From IMG/VR virus record IMGVR_UViG_3300025153_000247, positions 1 through 23,112 of that record: DNA of 23,112 nt; one strand, 5' to 3'. Position numbers and translations under genes: made by a program. This document shows positions 1 through 8,032 of the stretch, piece by piece. This DNA is from a virus. The first letter of the stretch is position 1, and every line of letters begins with the position of its first letter. The notes under the pieces were generated by a model. That model ran no database searches and was not told the DNA's origin. It saw nothing but the letters and a program-made list of their open reading frames with translations.

Positions 1-939
1 TCAAAGGCGGGCTGCGCCAGAGGAGAGGGTGGTGAGGAAATCCTGATAGGCGGCGGCGAGGCCGTCGCGGAAGCTGACGACAGGCGACCAGCCGCTGGAT
101 TTGATGAGTGAAATGTCTAAGAGCTTGCGCGGCGTTCCGTCCGGTTTGGTGGGATCGGTGAGGATCTCGCCCTTGAAGCCGACGGTCCCGGCGACGAGCG
201 AGGCGAGTTGCAAAATCGTCACGTCCTCGCCGACGCCGACGTTCACCCAGTCCGGCGGCGAATCGAGCGAGAGCAGATGGAAACAGGCGGCCGCGAGGTC
301 GTCCACATGCAGGAACTCGCGGCAGGGCGTACCGGTGCCCCAGATGGTAACGGTGGCCGCATTGCTTTCCTTCGCTTCGTGGAAACGCCGGATGAGCGCG
401 GGGATGACGTGCGAGTTTTCCGGGTGATAGTTGTCACCGGGGCCGTAGAGATTGGTCGGCATCGCACTGTGATAGGTGATGCCATGCTGGGCGCGGTAGT
501 GCTGGCAGAGTTTCAGCCCCGCGATTTTCGCGATGGCGTAGGCCTCGTTGGTGATCTCCAGCGGGCTGGTGAGAAGGCAGTCCTCCGGCATCGGCTGCGG
601 CGCCATTTTTGGATAGATGCACGATGAGCCGAGGAAAAGCACGCGCGGCACGTCCGCCCGGCGGCTGCCTTCGACGAGGTTCGCGGCGATGGTGAGGTTT
701 TCGTAGATGAAATCCGCCGGATACGTCGAGTTCGCGTGGATGCCGCCGACTTTGGCTGCGGCGATGATCACGATGTCCGGTTTCTCTTCAGCGAGGAAAT
801 CGAAAACGGCTTCCTGGCTCAGCAGATCGAGCTGGTCACGGGTGGCGGTGACGATCTGATAGCCGCCGAGTTTCGCGGCCTCGCGCATGAGCGCGGAGCC
901 GACCATGCCGCGGTGGCCTGCGATGAATAGTTTTTTCAT
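1..939 (-). CDS. fcl: GDP-L-fucose synthase (GDP-4-keto-6-deoxymannose epimerase/reductase)
   Basis: This enzyme makes GDP-L-fucose from GDP-4-keto-6-deoxy-D-mannose by 3,5-epimerisation and NADPH reduction, in the cytoplasm, for surface glycans. The 312-residue protein is a full-length extended short-chain dehydrogenase. The nucleotide-binding motif GHRGMVG lies at residues 8-14, the SSCIYPK active-site strand at about 105-111, and the catalytic pair Y134/K138 in [19 protein letters not shown] near the C-terminus is typical of the family. The stop codon occupies the first three bases of the window. The ATG at 939-937 is chosen because the protein then begins [11 protein letters not shown], and it overlaps the glf stop by four bases (ATGA), implying translational coupling. 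The open frame extends upstream of this ATG, but only as antisense or out-of-frame glf sequence. The assignment is very secure. Confidence 0.96.
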   Translation of the reverse strand: MKKLFIAGHRGMVGSALMREAAKLGGYQIVTATRDQLDLLSQEAVFDFLAEEKPDIVIIAAAKVGGIHANSTYPADFIYENLTIAANLVEGSRRADVPRVLFLGSSCIYPKMAPQPMPEDCLLTSPLEITNEAYAIAKIAGLKLCQHYRAQHGITYHSAMPTNLYGPGDNYHPENSHVIPALIRRFHEAKESNAATVTIWGTGTPCREFLHVDDLAAACFHLLSLDSPPDWVNVGVGEDVTILQLASLVAGTVGFKGEILTDPTKPDGTPRKLLDISLIKSSGWSPVVSFRDGLAAAYQDFLTTLSSGAARL

Positions 940-2108
940 GAATTCGATCCGTATAGGGTGATGAGTTTGTCCGCTTCGGCAAGGGCCATGCCGGTCACCT
1001 GGTCCATGTTGTAGTAGCGGTAGGTGGCGAGCCGGCCGATGAAACTGGTGTTTTTCTCCATAGCTGCGAGGTACGCATATTGCTGATAGGCGGTGCGGGC
1101 GTGCGGGGCGGGGATGGGGTAAAATGGCTCGTCGTCCGGCGTCCAGTCTTTGGGAAACTCGCGGACGATGGTGGTCGCGTCGGTTTGCTGGCCGGTGGCG
1201 TGTTTGATTTCCACGATGCGCGTGAACGGCACGTCGGCACCCGGATAGTTCACCTGCATCGCGGGTTGCCAAAAACCGGGCTTTCCGGAAACCGCCTCGC
1301 GCTCGCGCAGTTGCTCGGATGAAAACGACTCGTGCTCGAAACGCAGCGATCGATAAGGAAGGGGACCGAAACGACGGTCATAGAACTCATCCACCGCGCC
1401 AGTGAAGATGAGGTGCTTGTGCTTCCAGCGCGCGCGGGCCTCCTTGAAATCGACGCCGAGGTGCAGCTCCACGCCGGGCGAGGCATTGAGCATGGTTTCA
1501 AACATCGCGGTGTAGCCGTGTTTCGGCAGCGCCTGGAAATTTTCCGATAGATAGCGGTTGTCGCGGTTCGTGCGGATCGGGATGCGGCCGCAGACGGAGG
1601 CGTCAAGTTCGCGCGGGTGGGCCTTCCATTGCTTGAGCGTGTAGCCTTTGAAAAACAGTTCGTAGAGCTCGCGGCCGACCTGCGAGATGATGACTTCCTC
1701 GGAGTTTTTCGGCTCCGCGATCGGGATCCGGTTCTGTCCCAGCCACGTGGTGAACTCGGCCTCTGTGGCTTCCCCGCCGATCAGCTCCTCGAACGTGTTC
1801 AGGTTGATCGGGAAACTCCAGTAGCGTCCGCGGGCGTGGCTTTTGATCGTGTAATCGACGGCATGCCACTCGGTGAAAGCGGATAGATAATCGACGATGC
1901 GCGGAGAGTTCGTCCGGAAATAGTGGGGGCCGTAGTGATGGACGCGCACGCCGGCCGTATCGATGCTGTCATGGGCATTTCCTCCCAGGTGGCTGCGTCG
2001 GTCCACGACCACGCACTTCCATCCGGCTGCGGACAGACGCTCGGCGATGACGAGGCCGGAGAAACCGGCGCCGATGATCAGGAAATCGGTGGAGGCGTCG
2101 GATTCCAA
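936..2108 (-). CDS. glf: UDP-galactopyranose mutase
   Basis: This flavoenzyme interconverts UDP-galactopyranose and UDP-galactofuranose, supplying galactofuranose for cell-surface polysaccharide. The 390-residue product has the usual length. An N-terminal FAD-binding Rossmann motif GAGFSG is at residues 13-18, followed by LGGNAHD (41-47) and the [11 protein letters not shown] signature near 57-67. The C-terminal [13 protein letters not shown] stretch is also typical. The start is uncertain: the first plausible codon is TTG at 2108-2106, giving [15 protein letters not shown]. No ATG or GTG in frame lies between the upstream gene and the FAD motif, and no Shine-Dalgarno is seen. The gene overlaps fcl by ATGA and sits about 200 bases downstream of the NusG paralog, consistent with one polysaccharide operon. 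Confidence 0.95.
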   Translation of the reverse strand: MESDASTDFLIIGAGFSGLVIAERLSAAGWKCVVVDRRSHLGGNAHDSIDTAGVRVHHYGPHYFRTNSPRIVDYLSAFTEWHAVDYTIKSHARGRYWSFPINLNTFEELIGGEATEAEFTTWLGQNRIPIAEPKNSEEVIISQVGRELYELFFKGYTLKQWKAHPRELDASVCGRIPIRTNRDNRYLSENFQALPKHGYTAMFETMLNASPGVELHLGVDFKEARARWKHKHLIFTGAVDEFYDRRFGPLPYRSLRFEHESFSSEQLREREAVSGKPGFWQPAMQVNYPGADVPFTRIVEIKHATGQQTDATTIVREFPKDWTPDDEPFYPIPAPHARTAYQQYAYLAAMEKNTSFIGRLATYRYYNMDQVTGMALAEADKLITLYGSNS

Positions 2109-2309
2109 AGATGTCTGGGGGGAAGTGGCTGGACCGGCACGCTGCCGCCCGTGGTCGCTCCCGCCGTGATGGAGGGAAACCAGATGTGAGCAAACGTGCT
2201 TGTCGGGGAGGGCGTCATTTTTCGGGATTAACCCGGGCCATAGACGGCCATTGGCCTTGATAGATCAATCAGAAACGGGTCACGTGATCGCGTAGCAGGT
2301 GGGTGGAAG
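2109..2309. other. Spacer between NusG paralog and glf with two small palindromes
   Basis: This 201-base stretch has no convincing gene. It contains GGCCATTGGCC (2246-2256) immediately followed by TTGATAGATCAA (2257-2268), a 12-base imperfect palindrome with a 2-base centre, and CACGTG at 2281-2286. These could be protein-binding sites or part of the leader of the glf-fcl message. No hairpin followed by a T tract on the minus strand is evident, so transcription from the NusG-paralog gene may continue into glf. Confidence 0.35.
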
Positions 2310-2858
2310 TCACGGGGTCGGCCGCCTTGGGAGGAGGATCGAAAACAGATCCATGTCCACCGCCTGGGGCTGGCCGAGGAACTCGAGCAGGATCTTCACC
2401 CGTTCGGATGCGGAAGGAACGGCGACCACCGTGCCGCGCATGCCTTGGAGCGGGCCATGGGCGATTTCCACCTCGTCGCCGAGCTCGATAGTGGGGCTGA
2501 CGTTGAAAATTTCCTCGGTGGGTCCCTGACGCGAGCGGACTTCCTGTTTCAGAGTTTCCACAAACGAATCAGGCACGGCGGGAATGCCGGAACCGAAGCG
2601 CACCAGCCCGCGCACTCCCTGGCAGAAAGTGACGGCGCGCTCCATTTCGGCGATGCTGAACTTCGCCAGCACGTAGCCGGGGAAAAGCGGCTCCACCCAC
2701 CAGATCTTCCCGCGCCGCGTGGCCTTGCGGTAGCGCAGGCGGGGGCAGAAAACGTCAACTCCCTCGATGACTCGCAGGTGTTCGGCGGCGATGTGCTCGC
2801 GCTTCGTCTGGCAGCGGACGCAGAACCACTCGCGCAGGCTTGGATCTTTTTTGGTCAT
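2310..2858 (-). CDS. Specialised NusG paralog (RfaH/UpxY-like transcription antiterminator)
   Basis: The 182-residue protein has an N-terminal NGN domain (about residues 10-105, with WFCVRCQTKRE and EPLFPGYVLAKF) and a C-terminal KOW domain (about 124-160, ELGDEVEIAHGPLQGMRGTVV). It binds elongating RNA polymerase. Its position at the head of a sugar-nucleotide gene cluster, rather than in the secE-rplK locus, suggests an operon-specific elongation factor like RfaH or the UpxY proteins that drive capsule operons. The ATG at 2858 overlaps the stop of the upstream regulator by four bases. A housekeeping NusG is the alternative, but the neighbourhood argues against it. I saw no match to the enterobacterial ops element on the sense strand, so the recruitment site is unknown. 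Confidence 0.88.
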   Translation of the reverse strand: MTKKDPSLREWFCVRCQTKREHIAAEHLRVIEGVDVFCPRLRYRKATRRGKIWWVEPLFPGYVLAKFSIAEMERAVTFCQGVRGLVRFGSGIPAVPDSFVETLKQEVRSRQGPTEEIFNVSPTIELGDEVEIAHGPLQGMRGTVVAVPSASERVKILLEFLGQPQAVDMDLFSILLPRRPTP

Positions 2859-3358
2859 TGTCCGAGGATCTTTTGAAGGATGGGCAGCACCTTGCCGCTG
2901 CTCCGCATCCAGGTTTCGAGACGCTCGATGCGCTCGCCGAGAAATTCCCTGCGCGTGGCGTCGTCGATCTCCTGCGCGGTTTCCGCCAAGCGGCTGATCT
3001 TGGTTTTCCCGCTCTCCAGATGGGGGCGGACTTGCTCGCGGATGAAGCCGCCGACGAGGCGCTTGAGCTCGATGGCCGGCTCGTAATACGTCCGCCGCTC
3101 GGCTCCGGCCTCGGCTTCGCGCACCGCGCCAAGGCTCTTGAGCGCGCGCAGACCCTGGCTGGCGGAACCCTTGCTGATTCGCAGGCGCAGCACCAGATCG
3201 TCCAGCGAGAGGGGATTTTGGGAAATGAACAGCAGCCCGTAGATTTCCCCGATCGACCGGGGCAGCCCCAGCACCTTCACTCCATCGACGAATACCGCCA
3301 CGACCTGACGCTCCAGCGGGTCGAGTTCGTGTTGATCTCCGTCAAGAAGATGGGGCAT
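2855..3358 (-). CDS. GbsR/MarR-family winged-helix transcriptional regulator
   Basis: The product is about 167 residues. A winged-helix domain ([37 protein letters not shown], then [10 protein letters not shown]) is followed by a charged helical C-terminal region, as in GbsR-type MarR relatives that act as dimeric repressors. Two starts are possible: GTG at 3367 and ATG at 3358. I prefer the ATG because a sigma-70-like -10 box (TATAGT, 3371-3366) overlaps the GTG, which puts the expected transcription start at the ATG itself. The gene is translationally coupled (ATGA) to the NusG paralog and probably regulates itself through the inverted repeat just upstream. Its inducer is unknown. Confidence 0.85.
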   Translation of the reverse strand: MPHLLDGDQHELDPLERQVVAVFVDGVKVLGLPRSIGEIYGLLFISQNPLSLDDLVLRLRISKGSASQGLRALKSLGAVREAEAGAERRTYYEPAIELKRLVGGFIREQVRPHLESGKTKISRLAETAQEIDDATRREFLGERIERLETWMRSSGKVLPILQKILGQ

Positions 3359-3365
3359 GTGCCGC

Positions 3366-3393
3366 ACTATAAGGAAACGGGCCGGTTGTTCAA
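3366..3393 (-). promoter_or_regulatory. Predicted sigma-70-type promoter for the regulator operon
   Basis: Read on the minus strand, TTGAAC (3393-3388) and TATAGT (3371-3366) are separated by 16 bases. They match the -35 and -10 consensus at five of six positions each. The expected start point, about seven bases after the -10 box, falls at or next to the ATG at 3358, so the transcript would be nearly leaderless. The -35 box lies inside one arm of the adjacent inverted repeat. Confidence 0.5.
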
Positions 3394-3407
3394 ACTTTTT
3401 TGAACAA
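3386..3407. promoter_or_regulatory. Inverted-repeat operator candidate
   Basis: TTGTTCAAA (3386-3394) and TTTGAACAA (3399-3407) form a perfect 9-bp inverted repeat with a 4-base centre. It lies between the divergent regulator and UDP-xylose synthase genes and covers the predicted -35 box of the regulator promoter. Size and symmetry suit a dimeric MarR/GbsR repressor. The AT-rich arms make a transcription terminator unlikely. Confidence 0.55.
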
Positions 3408-3509
3408 ACCAGCCGGACGCGGTGGCGGGGTGGGTTTGGAAACGGTGGAATCTCATTTCCTGCCGATGAAATCTTGATTCGCGGTCCGGATGCTGCTGGG
3501 TTTCACGGC

Positions 3510-4445
3510 ATGCGCATCTTGATCACCGGCGGAGCGGGATTTCTGGGGTCCCACCTTTGTGAACGGCTTCTTCGGGAGGGCAACGAGGTGATCTGTCTCG
3601 ATAATTTCTACACCGGACGGAAGCGGAACATCGCCCACCTGCTGGAAAATCCCTACTTTGAGCTCGTCCGCCACGACGTCACCGAGCCTTTCAAATACGA
3701 GGTGGACCAAATTTACAACCTCGCCTGCCCGGCCTCGCCGCCGCACTACCAGCACAACCCGATCAAGACCACCAAGACTTCGGTCATGGGCGCGATCCAT
3801 TGCCTCGGGCTGGCGAAACGGCTTGGTGCACGCGTTTTCCAAGCCTCCACCTCCGAAGTTTACGGCGATCCGGACGTTCACCCGCAGCCGGAATCCTACT
3901 GGGGCAGCGTGAATCCGATCGGCATCCGCTCCTGCTATGACGAGGGAAAACGCTGCGCGGAAACCCTGTTTTTCGACTACCACCGTCAGAACAAGGTCGA
4001 TATCCGCGTCGTGCGGATTTTCAACACCTACGGCCCGCGCATGCTGCCGGACGACGGCCGTGTCGTTTCCAATTTCATCGTCCAGGCGCTCCAAGGCAAG
4101 GACCTCACCATCTACGGCGACGGCACCCAGACCCGCTCGTTCTGTTATGTGGACGACCTCATCGACGGCTTCATCCGACTGATGAACCATCCGTCACTGA
4201 CAGGCCCGGTCAACATCGGCAACCCCGGCGAGTTCACCATGCTCCAGCTTGCCGAACTCGTTTTGAAAAAAGTCGGAGGACCCTCCAAAATCACCCATCT
4301 GCCGCTTCCCGGTGATGATCCGAAGCAGCGCCGCCCGGACATCACGCTGGCCCGGAAAGAGCTCGGTTGGGAACCCGCGATCTCGCTCGACAAGGGTCTC
4401 GACTCGACGATCGGCTACTTCCGGAAGCTTCTCGCGGAAGGTTAA
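3510..4445 (+). CDS. uxs: UDP-glucuronate decarboxylase (UDP-xylose synthase)
   Basis: This enzyme converts UDP-glucuronic acid to UDP-xylose with bound NAD+. The 311-residue protein is a standard-length extended short-chain dehydrogenase: [10 protein letters not shown] at residues 7-16, D31 in [11 protein letters not shown] for NAD binding, STSEVYGDP at 113-121, and the catalytic YxxxK as RSCYDEGKR (Y143, K147), which is characteristic of UXS enzymes. FNTYGPRM follows at about 172-179. The ATG at 3510 gives the canonical [13 protein letters not shown] start; an in-frame extension to 3357 would cross the regulator promoter and is rejected. The gene diverges from the regulator operon and supplies a further precursor for surface polysaccharide. 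No clear Shine-Dalgarno is seen. Confidence 0.94.
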   Translation: MRILITGGAGFLGSHLCERLLREGNEVICLDNFYTGRKRNIAHLLENPYFELVRHDVTEPFKYEVDQIYNLACPASPPHYQHNPIKTTKTSVMGAIHCLGLAKRLGARVFQASTSEVYGDPDVHPQPESYWGSVNPIGIRSCYDEGKRCAETLFFDYHRQNKVDIRVVRIFNTYGPRMLPDDGRVVSNFIVQALQGKDLTIYGDGTQTRSFCYVDDLIDGFIRLMNHPSLTGPVNIGNPGEFTMLQLAELVLKKVGGPSKITHLPLPGDDPKQRRPDITLARKELGWEPAISLDKGLDSTIGYFRKLLAEG

Positions 4446-4512
4446 GCAGACACAATCGGGTTAATTCGTTTTTTGATAATCAGATGCAAAGGGGGGCGTA
4501 TCCGAGCGCCGA

Positions 4513-5435
4513 ATGCATCGCCTTGTTCTGTCGCTTTATTTGATTCTGGCCATTCTGCCTGCCCGTGCCGACGAGCGCGCGCTGGCGGTTTCATGGATCT
4601 GGAAAAGTACACCGCCAGGTGCGACCGAGCGCGTGTTTTTCCGCCGCGAGTTCCAACTTCCTCCGGATGTCGCCAGCGCGGTCGTCACCGTGTCTTGCGA
4701 CAACTGGCAACGTCTGTTTGTGAACGGTCACGACATGGGCAAGGGCACTGATTGGCACAGCCCCAGCACCTACAACGTGCTGGCGCAGCTCAAGCCCGGC
4801 ACCCGCAACGTGATCGCGGTGGAAGGTCGCAACGAGGGCGGAGTCGCGGGTATGGCGCTCAGTTTCCGCGCGACCTTGAAGGATGGGAAAAAACTGCACG
4901 TCGCCTCCGATGGAAACTGGCTGTGTGAAAACGAAGCTCCCGAAGGTTGGCAGGACCTTGATTTTCCATCCACCTCGTGGGCAAAAGCTGTGGTGCTTGC
5001 GAAAGTGGGGGATCCGCCGTGGGGCGATGTCATGAAATTGGAATCCTCCGAGCCGGCTGCCGTGCAGGACAAGAGCGGCTCCTTTAGTCTGGCGCCTGTT
5101 ACCGACACCGAGGAAGCACACGTCAAACTCCCGGCCGCGCCGCCAACATCGCCGACACCATCCTCGATCCCAGCAAGGTGATTTCCAACCTATACGCCTT
5201 CGACCAGATCAGCCGCAAGGATGGTACCGACATCAGTGGCAAGATCATCGAGCAGAAGGATGAAAAATGGATCGTCGCTACCAATCCCTTCGACCGCAGT
5301 CAGACCATCGAGATCGAGCGCAACGACTTCAAGGGCATGAAACCCTCACCCGTTTCCCCGATGCCGCCCGCCCTCATCAACCGCCTCAATCCAGAGGAAC
5401 TCAAGGACCTGCTGGCTTACCTGCTGGGAAAATGA
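4513..5435 (+). pseudogene. Internally deleted PVC-type haem-binding domain protein
   Basis: The first part (4513-5135) encodes a signal peptide (MHRLVLSLYLILAILPARA) and an N-terminal sugar-binding-like beta domain with CDNWQRLFVNG, ending at HVKLPA. In full-length family members that stretch is normally followed by a long propeller and HEAT-repeat region and a CxxCH cytochrome motif. From about 5136 the reading frame shifts. The remaining sequence (NIADTILDPSKVISNLYAFD onward to NPEELKDLLAYLLGK) is the extreme C-terminus of the same family. The middle of the gene, including CxxCH, is absent, so haem attachment is lost. The frame break coincides with the junction at CCGGCC, as expected for one deletion. 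The upstream frame would end in a nonsense tail at 5181. I infer a decayed gene; full-length relatives usually approach 1000 residues. Confidence 0.8.
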
Positions 5436-5540
5436 ATCAAGGAGCGCGGGCACTCCCCCCTTCGACGTTTGTGAGGTCAATGCTTGTTAGCCGGACCCGG
5501 AGACGACCCCATGGAATCTCACTGTGTTTCCCTGTCGGAT

Positions 5541-6380
5541 TCAAGCATAGGCGAGGTTCTTGAATCCATCCCAGTTGTCGCGGATGAAAACGATGTCCAT
5601 CTGCCACAACGTCGAGTCAACCTTGCGGTGCAGCAAATCCACCATATCCACACAGCGGAATCCCTTCCTGGCCAGCATGGCGCAGAGTTCCCAGAAGAGC
5701 ACGGCCTCACCCGTGATCTGAAAATTATAGGCCTCGATGATCAACACCGAGCATTGCTCCAAGGCTCCGACCGCCCCGGCCAGAATGCTGGGTTCAAAGC
5801 CATGAGTATCAAGTTTGAGGAGAAAAGGCCCTTTCAGTGAATGCTCCTGAACCGACCGGTCGATTGTCGTCATAGGGACTTGGATCATGTGTTGGCCAGC
5901 TACGCTGCTTAGGGCTCCTCCAAAAGGATCTTCCGCCTGGAAATAAGTCATGCCGTCAGTGGATCCCACAGCCTTCTTGATCAGGGTTACATTCTTTGCG
6001 CTTTTGCTTTTAAACGCGTCGAGTTCCGGCTCGTGCACCGGCTGGGGTTCAAAAAGCACATAATCTGTCGCTGCGATGTAGCGCATGCATTGGCTGGACC
6101 AGCAACCGTTGGAGGCCCCGACATCAAGCACGGTTTTGATTGGAATTCCACTGCCTCCCAACCACTCCAGCGCACCATTCATCGTCGCCCGGACAGGCCG
6201 TGCGGGCGCCGGATTTTTTGGGGGCTCCGGGCTATTTTGGACTACCCGGCTTTTCTTGGATACCTGTTTCTCTTGAGGTTTCCGGACTTCGATTTTTTTC
6301 AACGCCCAGCCGGTTTTCCGGATCCCGTGGTTAATTAGCTTTCTCAAAGATTTCATGAAGTTTTGTGGAGGACGGTTCAT
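5541..6380 (-). CDS. FkbM-family SAM-dependent methyltransferase
   Basis: The 279-residue protein has a basic, proline-rich N-terminal extension (residues 1-65) and then an FkbM-type Rossmann methyltransferase. The SAM motif VLDVGASNG is at about 84-92, the acidic end of strand 2 at VLFEPQP (108-114), and FLLKLDTHGFE at about 186-196, a family signature. C-terminal strands LIIEAYNF and DIVFIRDNWDG complete the fold. FkbM enzymes O-methylate sugars or polyketides; beside sugar-nucleotide genes a glycan substrate is plausible. The ATG at 6380 is used; an internal ATG at 6356 (MKSLRKLIN) is an alternative. The gene is convergent with the haem-protein remnant and separated from it by 105 bases without a clear terminator. 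It is the last host-type gene before the prophage. Confidence 0.88.
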   Translation of the reverse strand: MNRPPQNFMKSLRKLINHGIRKTGWALKKIEVRKPQEKQVSKKSRVVQNSPEPPKNPAPARPVRATMNGALEWLGGSGIPIKTVLDVGASNGCWSSQCMRYIAATDYVLFEPQPVHEPELDAFKSKSAKNVTLIKKAVGSTDGMTYFQAEDPFGGALSSVAGQHMIQVPMTTIDRSVQEHSLKGPFLLKLDTHGFEPSILAGAVGALEQCSVLIIEAYNFQITGEAVLFWELCAMLARKGFRCVDMVDLLHRKVDSTLWQMDIVFIRDNWDGFKNLAYA

Positions 6381-6763
6381 CCCGTCTAGGAATAAGTTAG
6401 GATTAACTGGCGAGGTGTGCCTGGATTCTCATTGTTGCAAAGACAATGCCGCAAACAATCTTCCTACGTAGGATGAAAAGCCTAAACGCATCGCTATGCT
6501 AGTCAAACACAAAGCGCTGCCGTAGCGCGTGCCATTCAGGCCTGATCAACCGCCTCAAGCCGGACGTGCTGTGTAAGCGCGAATTGCATCTGAGAATTTT
6601 CCGCAGAGAAATGAGAATTTTGTCCTTTTCTGGCTGATGAAAGCCTCTTGGGAAACTTCATTCCTTTAGCTTTTTTACTTGGTTTTCACGCGGTTTTTTC
6701 TATGCTGCCTACAGCGCTGGATGTCCTTTATTTGATGCTCCAGGCCGCGCCGCAAGTGAGCTT
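6381..6763. other. Host-prophage boundary spacer without a gene
   Basis: No convincing coding sequence is present in this 383-base spacer. It holds a 12-bp perfect palindrome TCCTACGTAGGA (6463-6474), a TGT-beginning stretch from 6572 that could be a mobile-element end, and a direct repeat. It separates host-type genes on the left from phage tail genes on the right, so the prophage end should lie here. No tRNA fragment was recognised. Confidence 0.45.
6591..6621. repeat. Direct repeat TGAGAATTTT x2, possible transposase-binding end
   Basis: TGAGAATTTT occurs at 6591-6600 and 6612-6621, with starts 21 bases apart, or two helical turns. A TGT trinucleotide lies 19 bases upstream at 6572-6574. 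Such phased repeats next to a TGT terminus are seen at ends of DDE-transposase elements, including transposable phages and IS21-type insertion sequences. Only one end is visible, so the identity is inferred. Confidence 0.35.
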
Positions 6764-7447
6764 TTAGCCGATGCTGCAATTGTCCTGCAAGCCCGCCGCA
6801 GCCGCGTAAACGATCCGGATCCCGGCCGCTCGGGCGGGGTGCAGCGCCGAGGATGGCCCATCGGCCGCCACGATCACCCTCGCCGTGAGCAGCCGCTTCC
6901 AATCCGAAAGATAGTCCAGTATCCCCGCCCGGTCCCGCTCTAAGTCCGCGCTCAGGGCGGCCGACTTCGGCAGCATGTAACCCACCTCCAGCGCATCCAG
7001 CACGCGCCGGATCTCAGCTCTCCGCGAGTCCGCGAACACGAATACCGGCGCTCCCAACGGCGCGTGATAGGCCGCCATCATGGCCAGCCGCCAGGCATCG
7101 GCCGCCGGGTTGCGGTGGAATCTCGCCGCCAGTGCCACCGTGCAGCCTGGCTGCGGAGTTCCTGCCATCGCCTGCATGATCCGGGCGTAGGCGGCATCAG
7201 CGGTCGCACGCTCGCCCGCCGCGTCCCAGCGCTCACAGCCCAGCCCGTCCCATACCGTCGCAGGCCACGGCACCGCGCCTGGCGTGAATTCCACCCCGTC
7301 GATCCCCTCCGGGAAAACTTCCCGCCAATCCACCGGGCAATGCTCATTCACGAACCAGGGAAATTCCACCGCCGCAGCCCGGCTCAATCCGTTCGCCAGC
7401 GCCGCCACCCGGTTGCCCAGGCCTTCGTTGCAATGCACCGCGCTCAT
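6764..7447 (-). CDS. Putative glycosyltransferase, NodZ/O-fucosyltransferase-like
   Basis: The 227-residue product begins MSAVHCNEGLGNRVAALANG. The GLGNR motif followed by an alanine-rich helix is typical of GT-B fucosyltransferase-like enzymes (NodZ and relatives). A strand PVFVFADSRRAEIRRVL and the segment VIVAADGPSSALHPAR match the region where these enzymes hold the nucleotide-sugar. The ATG at 7447 overlaps the stop of the upstream gene (ATGA); the longer open frame to 7507 would run into that gene. It is the last phage gene before the boundary. It may glycosylate a virion protein or a host surface glycan. Similarity rests on a few motifs, so the sugar and even the family are uncertain; the protein is also shorter than most GT-B enzymes. 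Confidence 0.6.
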   Translation of the reverse strand: MSAVHCNEGLGNRVAALANGLSRAAAVEFPWFVNEHCPVDWREVFPEGIDGVEFTPGAVPWPATVWDGLGCERWDAAGERATADAAYARIMQAMAGTPQPGCTVALAARFHRNPAADAWRLAMMAAYHAPLGAPVFVFADSRRAEIRRVLDALEVGYMLPKSAALSADLERDRAGILDYLSDWKRLLTARVIVAADGPSSALHPARAAGIRIVYAAAAGLQDNCSIG

Positions 7448-8019
7448 TTGTCGCGCGGCATTACCCTCACTCTCGCCATCGGTGGTGGTCGGTGCACAGC
7501 ATTCCATGCTGCCGAGGTGGCTCCCAAATGGCGGAGGTTTGGAAGAGGCTCCGCGTAGGTGCCGCCGAGATCTATTTTTTGGAGATGGATTGCGGCTTTG
7601 AACAGTGCCGCTTCGTCGTCCGCTTTGTCCCGCTGGAGAGTATACCGCGTGCTCCAGGCCTCGCAGAGCTGCCGTGCCGTCGCTAGATCCCCGGCGACGA
7701 CGACCGTGGACGCCATAAATACCATCGCGTCAAATGGAGGCGGAAAAAAGCCAGTGATCCGCGCCGCGATCTGGCCGGGCTCCAGCGCCGGTGGCGGCAC
7801 GAATGGCCCGGTCGCGAGGCAGTCGCAATCCAAAAACATAACCGGGCCGGGGATGTCCTCCGCGAACTCTCCGAAGCGGGTTTTCAGCCGCTGCCCGCAC
7901 TCGCCCGCCCGCCCCGCGATGATCCGTAACGGTGGCCAGCCGTGCTCGGCCATTGACTCGGCCATCGCCCGCGCCATACCGAGGTGCCGTTCGCCTGTCG
8001 CGGCGGTTAGGATTTGCAT
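7444..8019 (-). CDS. Putative GT-A-fold glycosyltransferase (GT8-like)
   Basis: The 191-residue protein starts MQILTAATGERHLGMARAM, like small nucleotide-diphospho-sugar transferases. VMFLDCDCLATGPF carries a DxD motif (DCD) after a hydrophobic strand, the metal and sugar-nucleotide site of GT-A enzymes. A later DDEAALFKAA segment resembles the acceptor-side acidic motif. The start is either GTG at 8028, four residues' worth from the preceding stop, or ATG at 8019. The ATG is preferred because GTCGGTG lies a suitable distance upstream. The gene follows the baseplate hub with only a few bases between and overlaps the next glycosyltransferase by ATGA, so the pair forms a two-gene glycosylation cassette. 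The substrate is unknown. Confidence 0.65.
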   Translation of the reverse strand: MQILTAATGERHLGMARAMAESMAEHGWPPLRIIAGRAGECGQRLKTRFGEFAEDIPGPVMFLDCDCLATGPFVPPPALEPGQIAARITGFFPPPFDAMVFMASTVVVAGDLATARQLCEAWSTRYTLQRDKADDEAALFKAAIHLQKIDLGGTYAEPLPNLRHLGATSAAWNAVHRPPPMARVRVMPRDK

Positions 8020-8032
8020 GTTAAACACCGAC

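Noticed and set aside
3386-3407. Rho-independent terminator between divergent genes
   Set aside because: The stem is AT-rich, lies upstream of both genes and overlaps a promoter -35 box, so an operator is the better reading.
3357-3509. N-terminal extension of the UDP-xylose synthase gene
   Set aside because: The extension would run through the operator region and adds residues not found in the family; [10 protein letters not shown] at 3510 is the canonical start.
4513-5181. Intact 222-residue secreted protein
   Set aside because: The last 16 or so residues (after KLPA) are out-of-frame sequence, while the correct family C-terminus continues in another frame; the gene is better called a deletion remnant.
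5436-5540. Bidirectional terminator between the convergent remnant and the FkbM gene
   Set aside because: Only a weak GGAG/CTCC pairing was found and no T tract; nothing supports a terminator here.
6381-6763. tRNA gene or attachment site at the prophage edge
   Set aside because: No cloverleaf or CCA-like 3' end was recognised on either strand, and only one end of the prophage is visible.
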